Positions 16,627-24,560 of a stretch of DNA of 53,934 nucleotides are shown here, piece after piece (within the stretch, counting starts at the first letter, position 1; each line of letters opens with the position of its first letter). The notes under the pieces are model-generated. The model ran no database searches and was not told the DNA's origin. It saw only the letters and a program-made list of their open reading frames with translations. Made by a program: the position numbers and the translations under genes. The DNA lies in contig ONYZ01000018.1 in the NCBI GenBank assembly GCA_900322175.1, forward strand, positions 1 to 53,934, in the 5' to 3' direction. The DNA comes from an uncultured Prevotella sp. Lineage in GTDB: Bacteria > Bacteroidota > Bacteroidia > Bacteroidales > Bacteroidaceae.

Positions 16627-17574
16627 ATGGAAAAGAAGGAAACTATTGACGTATGTAAGAAGGTTTTAATTGTGATTCTCTCTACGGTCGCCATATTCTG
16701 GGCGGTACCTATGATACTGCTGGCTATGGAGGTGATAGCACATCGCATGATGCCCAGTAACGTAGATTTGCCGTTCTCGCTCGAACGTTTGGGCCTACAC
16801 AACATCGAGAATAACACCCCGGGCCTGTTTACAACTTACATCATTTCGCTCCACCTTGTTGTCGCATCAGTTCTATATCTGCTTGCGCGTAAGTGTAAGG
16901 GCAAGATTGAGCGCATCGCATCGTGGGCTGTGTTTGCAGTAGCCATATGTGTGCTCGTGCCATCGTCAATCAGAATCCTTAAGGAAACCAAGACGGCGCT
17001 GATTGCAGAGCAGGAGGATCGTAACTCGTATATGGGTATCAAGATGGACGAACTGAGCCGAAGCTACATTAGCAAGAATGGATGGAAACTGACCAAGCAC
17101 GAGGAGTGTGGCGATTACTACGCACGTAGTGGCGAGTACTATAATGGCGACAGCGATGTGGCTTATCTCGATACATGGAACCCCAACAGCAACCAGGTGT
17201 ATCAGGCCGAGAAGCAGCAGCCTGTAGAGCCAGGCACATATCGCGTAATCTGTGCTGCGCGTGCTGAGGGTCCTGGCGTTTATATCTTTGCTACCACTAA
17301 GAGCGGCAAGGGCGGCGTAAAGCTGGTCGAGGTGCCACACTATGGCAATACCGAGGGTGAGATTTGGGAGAATGCTCCTGAGGGTTCTGCCGAGAAGGAG
17401 TGTAACAATGGCTCAGGCTTTGGATGGAGTAAGGTGGTAGTTACCATCGAGATCAAAGAGCAAGACACTCTGGTCTATGGTGTCACCAGTGATAGCAAGT
17501 TTACAGGCAAGCCATACAAGTCGCAGTGGTTCTCAGCAGCCGACTTCGAGGTTGAACGCTTAGGTATCAACTAA
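16627..17574 (+). CDS. Membrane protein with C-terminal extracytoplasmic domain, unknown function (315 aa)
   Basis: Not recognised. Three hydrophobic segments are visible: about residues 11-35, 68-87 and 98-115. The remaining ~200 residues are hydrophilic, with beta-rich sequence (EPGTYRVICAARAEGPGVYI, WSKVVVTIEI) reminiscent of a jelly-roll binding module, probably outside the inner membrane. It starts 28 nt after the sugar kinase and may share its transcript. The strong hairpin at 17595-17628 follows. Confidence 0.7.
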   Translation: MEKKETIDVCKKVLIVILSTVAIFWAVPMILLAMEVIAHRMMPSNVDLPFSLERLGLHNIENNTPGLFTTYIISLHLVVASVLYLLARKCKGKIERIASWAVFAVAICVLVPSSIRILKETKTALIAEQEDRNSYMGIKMDELSRSYISKNGWKLTKHEECGDYYARSGEYYNGDSDVAYLDTWNPNSNQVYQAEKQQPVEPGTYRVICAARAEGPGVYIFATTKSGKGGVKLVEVPHYGNTEGEIWENAPEGSAEKECNNGSGFGWSKVVVTIEIKEQDTLVYGVTSDSKFTGKPYKSQWFSAADFEVERLGIN

Positions 17575-17594
17575 ACACGATATACAAAAAAAGA

Positions 17595-17628
17595 GAGGAT
17601 TCAAAATTGCTTTGAATCCTCCTTTTTT
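17595..17628. terminator. Bidirectional terminator between convergent genes
   Basis: Perfect 11-bp stem GAGGATTCAAA/TTTGAATCCTC with a 5-nt loop, T6 on the plus side and A-rich sequence (T-run on minus) on the other. Confidence 0.9.
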
Positions 17629-17634
17629 ATTATC

Positions 17635-18711
17635 TTAGAAGCTAAACTCCGTCTTTTCTACCCCCTCGCCATATATCGTCTTAAAGTCATCACGCATCGA
17701 TATCACGTGATAGCCTGCATCGCGCCATTTCTCGCCCAGCGTCAAAGCTTTGTTGCGATTAGCGTGGTCGCGGGCGTCATCGTCGGCTATCAGCATAAAT
17801 GCCTCGCTGCGATACTGGCTGTTGCTCAGTGCGTAGTTATGCATAGCGCAGTCGCCACTGCTGTTTCCAAACGACAGCACGGGCACCTTGCCTATCTCCT
17901 GTGAAATCTGCAGTACCTTGTTGGTCTTCAGGTTCTTGATTATCAGTTCCGATGTACGTACCAGATAGTCATCTTTGGTCATGGTGAAGTTCACTCCGGC
18001 CTCTTCGCCCTGATTGTTCGATGTCAGTTTTACGTCCATGCCTATCACGCGGTTGGGTGCTATGCCTATGCTCTCTACCAGTGCGCGACAGATAAAACGG
18101 TCGGAGCCTGATACCACGTAGTATGTAAACCCGTTGTCTTTAAGATACTCCATCACCTCTAGCATGGGGCGATAGAAGCTCTGTCCGTAGGTCATGCCGC
18201 TGAATCCGTTGGCAGGCATTGCTGCGTAAGCCTTCACATAGGCGTCAAACTGCGCCAGTGTCATGCCTGCGTATGCCTTTGCGGCAGCATGGGCGTGTAC
18301 CATGTCGAAGTGGTCGGGCAGTGGGGTGCCCAGTCTCACAAAGTCGCGAATGTTCTGTGCAGCCTGGCGCACATCCTCAGGAGCCTTGTCGCGATAGCTG
18401 GGGTCGTCGAGTGCGCGATACTCCAGCAGATTGTACTCGAAGTACGTGGGGTATAGCTCGCCTACAAATGTGCCGTCCATGTCGAATGTAGCTATGCGGT
18501 CCTCCTCGGGTATGTAGTTGGGCGATTTGGGGTTGGTCACGTCAGCCACATACAATTTCAGAGCCGTTAGCGCGTCGCACTGGTTCCACGATTTCAGGTA
18601 GTCTTTCTGTACTACTTCGATCTCATTGTCATCGTTGCCACACGATGTCAATACGCTTGTGCCGCACATCAGCAAGGCCGCAAGCATCAAAAGGGTTAAT
18701 TTCTTTTTCAT
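17635..18711 (-). CDS. HAD-superfamily phosphatase-like lipoprotein (358 aa)
   Basis: A lipoprotein signal (MKKKLTLLMLAALL... with lipobox LTSC at Cys 24) is followed by a HAD core: motif I FDMDGTFVG, motif II VVSGS, and a late SFGNSSGDCAMHN carrying the acidic motif IV (G-D). This predicts a periplasm-facing phosphomonoesterase of the phosphoserine-phosphatase-like type. The substrate is unknown. It lies 41 nt downstream of the GH43-like gene in the same direction. Confidence 0.8.
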   Translation of the reverse strand: MKKKLTLLMLAALLMCGTSVLTSCGNDDNEIEVVQKDYLKSWNQCDALTALKLYVADVTNPKSPNYIPEEDRIATFDMDGTFVGELYPTYFEYNLLEYRALDDPSYRDKAPEDVRQAAQNIRDFVRLGTPLPDHFDMVHAHAAAKAYAGMTLAQFDAYVKAYAAMPANGFSGMTYGQSFYRPMLEVMEYLKDNGFTYYVVSGSDRFICRALVESIGIAPNRVIGMDVKLTSNNQGEEAGVNFTMTKDDYLVRTSELIIKNLKTNKVLQISQEIGKVPVLSFGNSSGDCAMHNYALSNSQYRSEAFMLIADDDARDHANRNKALTLGEKWRDAGYHVISMRDDFKTIYGEGVEKTEFSF

Positions 18712-18752
18712 TTCGTTTATTATGGTGTTTAGATTGTTATTCTTGCCGGATA

Positions 18753-19721
18753 CTATTTGTAGGCTTTCAGCAGTCGCTTGTATTCCTTGTTAGTTATCTG
18801 TATCACGGTGCCGTGGCGTGGTGTAAACTTGCCCTTGGTGGCAGTGTTCTGCACAAACTCAAACTTGTTCAGATCCTCGCTACGTGTAAACTGGTAGTGC
18901 CCGGATGTGTAGCAGTCGTACATCAGACACCATCCTCCACTTATCAGTGGGAACACGCCTGCCCCCTCTACGGGGCGGTCGGTAGTCTCGCAGTATCCCT
19001 CGCGCAGCTTCCATGTGTCAGGACGGTGCAGGTCCTTCAGTTCAAATTTCTTTATGCCTCTGCGCTCACCTGATTCGGTCTTGAAGAACAGGTGATACGT
19101 GCCGTCCTTGTCCTGTACTATGTCAGTGTCGATAGATGCTGCCTTCACGTCGTACAGCACCTGTGGCATGGTCGCCAGATTGCTGAAGTCATCGTTGGCA
19201 TAGCACCAGTACACGCGGTCGTAGGGTATAGTGCCGTCATCCGTCAGCAGCGAGAAGTACACCATATACTTGCCAGCCGCCTTGTCGTAGATGGTCTGTG
19301 GTGCCCATACGCGCGTGACATGTTCCAAATTCGTGCCAGCAAATCGCTCTGGGAAGTGCACCGTATGGTGTTCCCAGTGTATCATGTCGCGCGAGCGCAT
19401 CAATACTATGCCTCGGTTGCTGGCCCATCCCAGTGAGCTGCGCATATCCGTCACCACCATGCGGAACCATCCGTCCTTGCATCTCAGTATGTGTGGGTCG
19501 CGCACACCCTTGGCTCGGGCTATGGTGTCGCTGGCCACCACGGGCAGTCCGTTGTTCAGCGGCATGTAGTTAAATCCGTCGTCGCTCACAGCGTAGCATA
19601 TCTGCTCCTCTTTGGGGTCGTTGCCCGTAAAGTATGCAAACAGGTACTTGCTCATCTTCTGCGCCTGGCAGTTCAAAGCCATCATCATCACGATAATCAA
19701 AATACTATTTTTCCTCTTCAT
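18753..19721 (-). CDS. Secreted GH43-like five-bladed beta-propeller protein (322 aa)
   Basis: A signal peptide ends near NCQAQ. The rest matches the GH43/GH32-like propeller fold: KGVRDPHILRCKDGWFRMV with the blade-1 Asp-Pro, MRSRDMIHWE ('SxDxxxW'), VWAPQTIYDKAAGKYMVYFS, and a later ASIDTDIVQDKDGTYHLFFK. Such proteins cleave arabinose, xylose or galactose side chains of plant or host glycans. Length is typical of a single-domain enzyme. The -7 box lies only 5 nt before the ATG. No SusC/SusD pair is nearby, so its target is not indicated by context. Confidence 0.82.
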   Translation of the reverse strand: MKRKNSILIIVMMMALNCQAQKMSKYLFAYFTGNDPKEEQICYAVSDDGFNYMPLNNGLPVVASDTIARAKGVRDPHILRCKDGWFRMVVTDMRSSLGWASNRGIVLMRSRDMIHWEHHTVHFPERFAGTNLEHVTRVWAPQTIYDKAAGKYMVYFSLLTDDGTIPYDRVYWCYANDDFSNLATMPQVLYDVKAASIDTDIVQDKDGTYHLFFKTESGERRGIKKFELKDLHRPDTWKLREGYCETTDRPVEGAGVFPLISGGWCLMYDCYTSGHYQFTRSEDLNKFEFVQNTATKGKFTPRHGTVIQITNKEYKRLLKAYK

Positions 19722-19726
19722 GGCGG

Positions 19727-19734
19727 CAAAGATA
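19727..19734 (-). promoter_or_regulatory. -7 box TATCTTTG of the GH43-like gene
   Basis: TATCTTTG then CCGCC then ATG on the minus strand. A 5-nt gap puts transcription start at or inside the start codon, so the mRNA should be leaderless. Confidence 0.7.
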
Positions 19735-19797
19735 CGAAAAAAAGTTCAATCATATTGCGATATTCAAGAATATTTTCACGTATTTGCTGAAAAAGTT

Positions 19798-19926
19798 GAG
19801 AGCAGCGGAATTATATCTTCCCGCCGCTCTCCCTGTGTTTAGTATGGTATTAGTAGTAAGTAGATTTTATTATGTGTCTTATGAACCAATAGTTTTATTT
19901 GTTTTTAGTGAGATATATCTATCTGT
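19798..19926 (-). ncRNA. Candidate small RNA with promoter and terminator-like hairpin
   Basis: On the minus strand, TATATTTG (19931-19938) overlaps a perfect palindrome TACGCAATAATTGCGTA (19937-19953). About 100 nt downstream is a hairpin GAGAGCGGCGG/CCGCTGCTCTC (19798-19831, one mismatch) followed by CAACTTTTTC. No open frame of note lies between. It could instead be an upstream leader of the GH43-like gene. Confidence 0.35.
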
Positions 19927-20012
19927 ACCGCAAATATACGCAATAATTGCGTACATTCATCGATTAATGGGTAATTATTAAGTATTATTAACTAATTCTC
20001 CTTATAATAATC

Positions 20013-20041
20013 CCTCCCTGCTCGATGTGTGAGCGGGGAGG
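20013..20041 (-). terminator. Hairpin after the decayed gene end
   Basis: Stem CCTCCCCGCTC/GAGCAGGGAGG on minus with one mismatch, followed by ATTATTATAAGG. It lies 9 nt past the stop of the remnant at 20050. Confidence 0.5.
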
Positions 20042-20049
20042 AATTGGTT

Positions 20050-20184
20050 TTACTTCGGCTGTAGGTCGGCGTATTCGAGGGCTACGTTCTTGATGCAGGG
20101 ACAATCCTTCTGAGGCATCTGTGGGTTGTCGAGATAGTCTGCTTGTGCTATCCGGATAGTCTCTGCAGGGTGTTCGGATAATCC
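20050..20184 (-). pseudogene. 3' remnant of a protein gene (44 codons)
   Basis: The minus frame reads SEHPAETIRIAQADYLDN, then PQMPQKDCPCIKNVALEYAD, LQPK, stop. It has protein-like composition and a terminator behind it, but an in-frame TAG directly upstream and no start. I do not recognise the family. It looks like the C-terminus of a larger lost gene. Confidence 0.4.
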
Positions 20185-20310
20185 CTATGGGGGTAAAGGA
20201 ATAATCTGAACGAGTGGTTCGTGACGTCTCGACGAGGAGTAACTCGCGGCGTTGTAGCCTGTGTCGCTAGAATGGTAGTGCAGGGTCTTTAATGTTTAAT
20301 CTTTAATGTA

Positions 20311-20416
20311 TTTGACACATTTGACAGATTAATTTGTAAAAGTTACGCGCGTGCCGTATAGGCGTGCGCGGTACGCACGAGGATTTCCTAAAATAATGTG
20401 TCAAATGCGTCAAATT
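20311..20416. repeat. Inverted repeat with 9-mer doublets in each arm
   Basis: Left arm TTTGACACATTTGACAG (20311-20327) holds two TTTGACA units 9 bp apart. The right arm TGTGTCAAATGCGTCAAAT mirrors it. The centre carries an imperfect GC-rich palindrome (CGCGCGTGCC...GGCGTGCGCG). The layout matches the element at 53727-53898. Confidence 0.55.
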
Positions 20417-20446
20417 TAAGTAGTTACTATTTGGGTGCAAAGATAA

Positions 20447-20460
20447 CTATTTATTTTGTA
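20447..20460 (-). promoter_or_regulatory. Promoter-like TATCTTTG reading left
   Basis: The minus strand reads AGTTATCTTTGCACCC, a -7 box with no intact gene downstream; the inverted repeat and the decayed gene end lie to its left. Confidence 0.4.
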
Positions 20461-20487
20461 CCAACAAAGTTCTTTCCCTAAAAAGTG

Positions 20488-20637
20488 CTAATAATTATCA
20501 ATATACAGTCCGGGCTTCGTGGGTTGGCCATTGAGCTTGCGGCCGTCGAGTCTATACCACGCGGCGCTCTCCCATGCAGGGGAGGGGCTGGGGGTGGGGG
20601 TAGTATTGTCCTCGTCCGCCGCAGGGTTTGGTTTCCC
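20488..20637 (-). pseudogene. Remnant of a secreted protein's C-terminal tail, type IX sorting-domain-like
   Basis: Directly after, and in frame with, the MFS stop codon the minus strand reads a T/P/S-rich linker and then WYRLDGRKLNGQPTKPGLYI, D, N, Y, stop. 'Y-x-L-x-GRK...PTKPGLYI' is the core of Prevotella/Porphyromonas type A sorting domains, which normally end GKKVVIK; that end is missing. There is no upstream coding body. It is a fragment, not a working gene. Confidence 0.5.
20569..20601. repeat. GC-rich repeat CATGCAGGGGAGGGG...
   Basis: Contains CCCATGCAGGGGAGGGG and then G-runs. It is related to the in-frame repeat inside radA (1616-1652). Confidence 0.55.
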
Positions 20638-21927
20638 CTAGTGCACCGTGGGGTTGAGGTTGCGCTGGAGGAAGAATGTGCGGGTGGCTAGGAAGTAGGT
20701 GGCTACGCCGATGGCGTTGACCATTACTACCGTCCAGAATGCAGCGCTGTAGCCCAGGAGCTCGGCCACGATTCCACCGACTAGTATGCCCAGGCCCATG
20801 CCGATGTCCCACGAGATGAGGATAGTTGAGTTGGCTGTGCCGCGCTGATTGTTGCGCGCCACGTTGATGGTCATGTTCTGGAATGCGGGCCACATGTGTC
20901 CGTTGCCCAAGCCGATGAGTAGGGCGGAGCCGTAGTAGCCCAGGGGAATTAATATTTTAGAATTTAGAGATAAGAGTTGGGCTAGGGTGGGCATTAGGAT
21001 GAATAGGGTGTAGCCGATGAGCGAGATGACCATGCCCTCGGCGGCGTTGTGGGTTACCCGGCCGGCGCGGAGAGCCCTGCTGCCCTGCAGGCGCGACAGG
21101 ATGAGACCCACGGAGCAGAGCATGAAGTAGGTGCCCGTGCCGCCGGTGATGCCCATCACCTCCTTGCCATAGATGGCCAGATAGTTGCTGAGCACGCCGA
21201 AGCTGAATCCGAAGGCTATCATATTGACGCCCAGCAGCCAGCCGCGGGTCAGGAAGAAGCGGTCTAATGAAAGAGGAAGGAGGAAGGAGGCGCTCGGCTT
21301 TGCCGCTTGGCTTGTCCAAGAAGGAGGAAGGAGATTACCTTGGGGCCGAGCGCCACTTTCCACCTTTCTCTCTAACTTGACGGTGGAGTCGATCACCCAC
21401 CCGGCACAGGCCACGATAAGCGCCAGCCAGAACAGGAAGTCGAAACTGTCGGTGAGCTGGTAGAGCCAGATGCCCACGGTGGGGGCGGTGGCCATGGCCA
21501 GATTGTTGCTTAGACCGTAGTAGCCGATGCCCTCGGTGCGGCGACTGCTGGGCAGCACGTCGATGGCAACGGTGGCGTTCGACGTGGTGACAGCGCCGAA
21601 CGGTCCGCCGTGCAGCGTGCGCACGATGGTGAACATCAGCAGGGTGGAGGCTGCCAGATAGCCCGCAAAGAAGATGGCAAACGCGCCGAAGGCAATCATC
21701 AGCACCGTCTTGCGCGGAAACGTGTCGACCACATATCCGCTGAACGGCCGCACCAGCAGCGCCGTGATGGTGTAGCCCGACAGCACCAGTCCGATAACAT
21801 CCTTAGTGGCGCCGAAGTGCTCGCTGAGGTACAGCGGCAGTAGCGGCGTGAGTACGTAGAAGGCGAAGAACAACGTAAAGTTGGCCGCCATCACCTTGCA
21901 GTAATTCCTGTTCCAGAGTCTCTCCAT
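20638..21927 (-). CDS. Major facilitator superfamily transporter (429 aa)
   Basis: Twelve probable membrane helices. Motif A-like sequence GYVVDTFPRKTVLM lies between helices 2 and 3, and RTLHGGPFGAVTTSNATVAIDVLP in helices 4-5, as in drug/sugar efflux MFS proteins. Substrate is unknown; the standalone context gives no hint. The central loop has an unusual segment (roughly residues 190-220, SGARPQGNLLPPSWTSQAA) produced by an inverted repeat, and helix 8-9 has an AT-encoded stretch (LLSLNSKILI at 20950-20980) that also looks inserted. A TACCTTTG box lies about 30 nt upstream. Confidence 0.88.
   Translation of the reverse strand: MERLWNRNYCKVMAANFTLFFAFYVLTPLLPLYLSEHFGATKDVIGLVLSGYTITALLVRPFSGYVVDTFPRKTVLMIAFGAFAIFFAGYLAASTLLMFTIVRTLHGGPFGAVTTSNATVAIDVLPSSRRTEGIGYYGLSNNLAMATAPTVGIWLYQLTDSFDFLFWLALIVACAGWVIDSTVKLERKVESGARPQGNLLPPSWTSQAAKPSASFLLPLSLDRFFLTRGWLLGVNMIAFGFSFGVLSNYLAIYGKEVMGITGGTGTYFMLCSVGLILSRLQGSRALRAGRVTHNAAEGMVISLIGYTLFILMPTLAQLLSLNSKILIPLGYYGSALLIGLGNGHMWPAFQNMTINVARNNQRGTANSTILISWDIGMGLGILVGGIVAELLGYSAAFWTVVMVNAIGVATYFLATRTFFLQRNLNPTVH
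21289..21354. repeat. Inverted repeat inserted in frame in the MFS gene
   Basis: Perfect 10-bp arms GGCGCTCGGC (21289-21298) and GCCGAGCGCC (21345-21354), 46 bp apart, flanked by purine-rich GGAAGGAGGAAGG tracts. The frame stays open through it. Confidence 0.65.
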
Positions 21928-22072
21928 TTACCCAATCTTCTTACTTTTCAGGGCGCAAAGGTACGATTTAGCGAGCATAAAACAAAAGAACTAACGTTAA
22001 CGAACTATAAACGGACTTAACTTTCAGCCCCAAGTCACGTCAAACATCCAGAAATCAACATCAACTATAAGT

Positions 22073-22873
22073 ATGAAACGCAGTATAATGCTAACAGCCA
22101 TTGCCATGCTGATGACAACCACAGCGATGGCTCAGACGAGAGAGATTAAGGTGGGTGATGTATCGATGACCATCAACCCCGAGAAGGGCGCCAAGATAAT
22201 GTCGCTCAAGTATCAGGACCAGGAGATGATATCGCAGTTGCGATGGCCAGAATCGTTCGGCAGCACATTCTGGACTAGTCCGCAGAAGGAGTGGAACTGG
22301 CCCCCGGTGTTCGAGCTCGACAAGGGTGCGTATGAGGTAGTGGAGAAGGACGGTCACCTGGTGATGACCAGTCCCGTATCAGAGAAGTTGAAATATCGCG
22401 TGCGCAAGGACTTCAGCACCGACCTGAACGACGGCGCCATCGTGATAACCTATTCTATAATAAACGAGAGCGGCGAGGAGCGAAAGGTGGCCCCATGGGA
22501 GATAACCCGTGTGCCCAATGCCGGAGTGATATCATTCGACGCCCCAGTAGAGAGCATCTGGCCATCAGGACTGATGACGTTTAAGGCCAAGAACGGCCTG
22601 GCCTGCTACGAGGCCGACGAGGCACAGCAGAACCGAAAGGTGAACGCCGACGGCAAGGGATGGCTGAGCTACGAGAACAACGGGCTGGTGCTGACCAAGA
22701 AGTTTGCCGACCTGAAGCCCGGTGAGCCTGCACCTGGCGAGGCTGAGATACAAGTGTACGTGAACCGTGGCAAGACATATATAGAGATCGAGAGCCAGGG
22801 TGCATATACAACCCTGGCTCCCGGTAAGTCGCTCGACTGGACAGTACGCTGGTATCTCACGAAGGCTAAATAA
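22073..22873 (+). CDS. DUF4380-like secreted protein, aldose-epimerase-like fold (266 aa)
   Basis: A signal peptide (MKRSIMLTAIAMLMTTTAMA) is followed by beta-sandwich sequence: INPEKGAKIMSLKYQDQEM, FGSTFWTSPQKEWNWPPV and IESQGAYTTLAPGKSLDWTV. This matches the DUF4380 family, related in fold to galactose mutarotase and carbohydrate-binding sandwich domains. A sugar-binding or epimerase-like role in the periplasm is an inference. The last 8 bp overlap the convergent lactate permease gene. Confidence 0.7.
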   Translation: MKRSIMLTAIAMLMTTTAMAQTREIKVGDVSMTINPEKGAKIMSLKYQDQEMISQLRWPESFGSTFWTSPQKEWNWPPVFELDKGAYEVVEKDGHLVMTSPVSEKLKYRVRKDFSTDLNDGAIVITYSIINESGEERKVAPWEITRVPNAGVISFDAPVESIWPSGLMTFKAKNGLACYEADEAQQNRKVNADGKGWLSYENNGLVLTKKFADLKPGEPAPGEAEIQVYVNRGKTYIEIESQGAYTTLAPGKSLDWTVRWYLTKAK

Positions 22874-24467
22874 CGTGTAGCCCCAGGAATACCATCATAC
22901 CGTTCATCAGTATCCAGAAGATAGCGAACGGCATGGTCTTACGCATAATGTCGCCATCCTGCCCCTCCATATCACATGCTGCGGTTGCGATGGCGATACT
23001 TTGTGGTGACAACAGCTTACCGCCCTCACTTCCAGCACAGTTGGCAGCTGCGAGCCAGTTGGTTTCATTGCCGCTAACACCGAAGAACTGAGCATCGTTG
23101 ACCAATCCCAGCTGACCGGCTGCTGCGGCCTGCAACTTACCAAACAGAATGTTGGCCGATGTGGCCGAACCCGTAACAAACGTGCCGATAGAGCCGATGA
23201 GTGGGGCGAAGAATGGGAATGCTGCACCCGTAAGACCTACCAGGCCTGTGGCGATGGCAAGCGTCATGCCGGTATTGTTCATAAGCATGGCCAATGCTAC
23301 CAGACAACAGATGGTGATGGCTGTCTTCTGCAGATTGATGGTGGTCTTGGCCAGCATCTTCATCAGTTTGCCAAAACTGAGCCCCTGGATAAGTCCGCCA
23401 ATCATAGCGCCAAGGAAAATCATCAGTCCGGCATTGCTAAGCCATCCGAACGAGAATGAATTGCCGATGACAGGCATGTCGAACTTGGTGACGAGAGTAG
23501 ACTTGAGCAACTCGTTGACAGGAGGAACAATCTTGCTGGATATCAGGATGAAGAATATAATCAGTCCGTACACACTCCAAGCCTTCAGGGTCTTGGCAGT
23601 GCCAAACTTCTTTTTCTCGATATGTACCTCGTCTTTAGGATTCTCGTCGTGGATAAACAGCTTGTTGTAGATAAGCATGGCGATGATGGCTGCTACTGAG
23701 CCTAGGATGGCGGGAGTCTCGGGCCCCAGGAAGTGGGCGCAGCAGAACTGTACCAGAATAGAGAATGTGCCCACGAACAGAGCCAGTGTGATGTTCTTGA
23801 CGATCTTGGTGCGATCTGTCATCATCAGGATGAGGAACGGGGTGATGTAGAACATCAGCGAGAGCTGCAGTATAATAAAGGTGGCAACCTCGCACAGCAT
23901 CTCGGGCGAAGCCGTTCCATCGGCTACCTGATTGGCCAGTGTGGTGGCAGGCAATCCTACAGCACCAAAGCCTACGGCCACCGTGTTGGCCACCAGACAG
24001 ATGACGGCCGAGAACATAGGCTTGAATCCCAGTCCGATAAGGATGGCGGCAGGGATGGCCACAGCCGTACCAAATCCAGCCATACCTTCAAGCACACCAC
24101 CGAAGCCCCACGTGAGCAGGAGCACCAGCAGGCCCTTGTCGCTAGTCAGTTGGATAAACTGCGTCTTGATAGTCTCAATCTCCTTGGTCTCTACCAGTAT
24201 ATTATAACTGAAGATGGCACAGATGATGATAAGGATAATCGGGAAGCATGCCTTGAGACATCCCTCGACTATCGACCAGAACGTGATGCCATAGATAGAT
24301 ACTCCCCCATACTTGGCTGGCACGATATCCATCGATGGGGCTACCAGTATTGCCAACAGTATGGTAACTACGAGTGTGATCAACGCGCTCTTCCAGCCCG
24401 ACATCTTGAGGCCCATCATAAGTACGAAGAGCAGAATAATAGGGATAACAGATACTATTGCTGCCAT
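22866..24467 (-). CDS. lctP: L-lactate permease, LctP family (533 aa)
   Basis: A membrane protein with 13 or so helices. LctP hallmarks are visible: LLTWGFGGVLEGMAGFGTAVAIPAAI, VGFGAVGLPATT, GSIGTFVTGSATSANILFG, and ANCAGSEGGKLLSPQSIAIA near the C-terminus. The family carries lactate (and glycolate) in symport with protons. The start at 24467 gives MAAIVSVIPIILL; 25 upstream in-frame codons lack membrane-protein character. A TATATTTG box sits about 35 nt upstream. A D-lactate dehydrogenase-like gene lies 4 kb away on the other strand. Confidence 0.92.
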   Translation of the reverse strand: MAAIVSVIPIILLFVLMMGLKMSGWKSALITLVVTILLAILVAPSMDIVPAKYGGVSIYGITFWSIVEGCLKACFPIILIIICAIFSYNILVETKEIETIKTQFIQLTSDKGLLVLLLTWGFGGVLEGMAGFGTAVAIPAAILIGLGFKPMFSAVICLVANTVAVGFGAVGLPATTLANQVADGTASPEMLCEVATFIILQLSLMFYITPFLILMMTDRTKIVKNITLALFVGTFSILVQFCCAHFLGPETPAILGSVAAIIAMLIYNKLFIHDENPKDEVHIEKKKFGTAKTLKAWSVYGLIIFFILISSKIVPPVNELLKSTLVTKFDMPVIGNSFSFGWLSNAGLMIFLGAMIGGLIQGLSFGKLMKMLAKTTINLQKTAITICCLVALAMLMNNTGMTLAIATGLVGLTGAAFPFFAPLIGSIGTFVTGSATSANILFGKLQAAAAGQLGLVNDAQFFGVSGNETNWLAAANCAGSEGGKLLSPQSIAIATAACDMEGQDGDIMRKTMPFAIFWILMNGMMVFLGLHVI

Positions 24468-24560
24468 AGGTTTTTTAGTTATTTGTTTTGAATTATATAA
24501 GTTCTGCCGACAAATATACGTAAAAAATCCTAAAAAGTGCAAGATTTTTTAGTGAAAAAA

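Noticed and set aside
19737-19842. Short plus-strand frame before the hairpin
   Set aside because: AT-rich, no ribosome-binding site, overlaps the GH43-like promoter.
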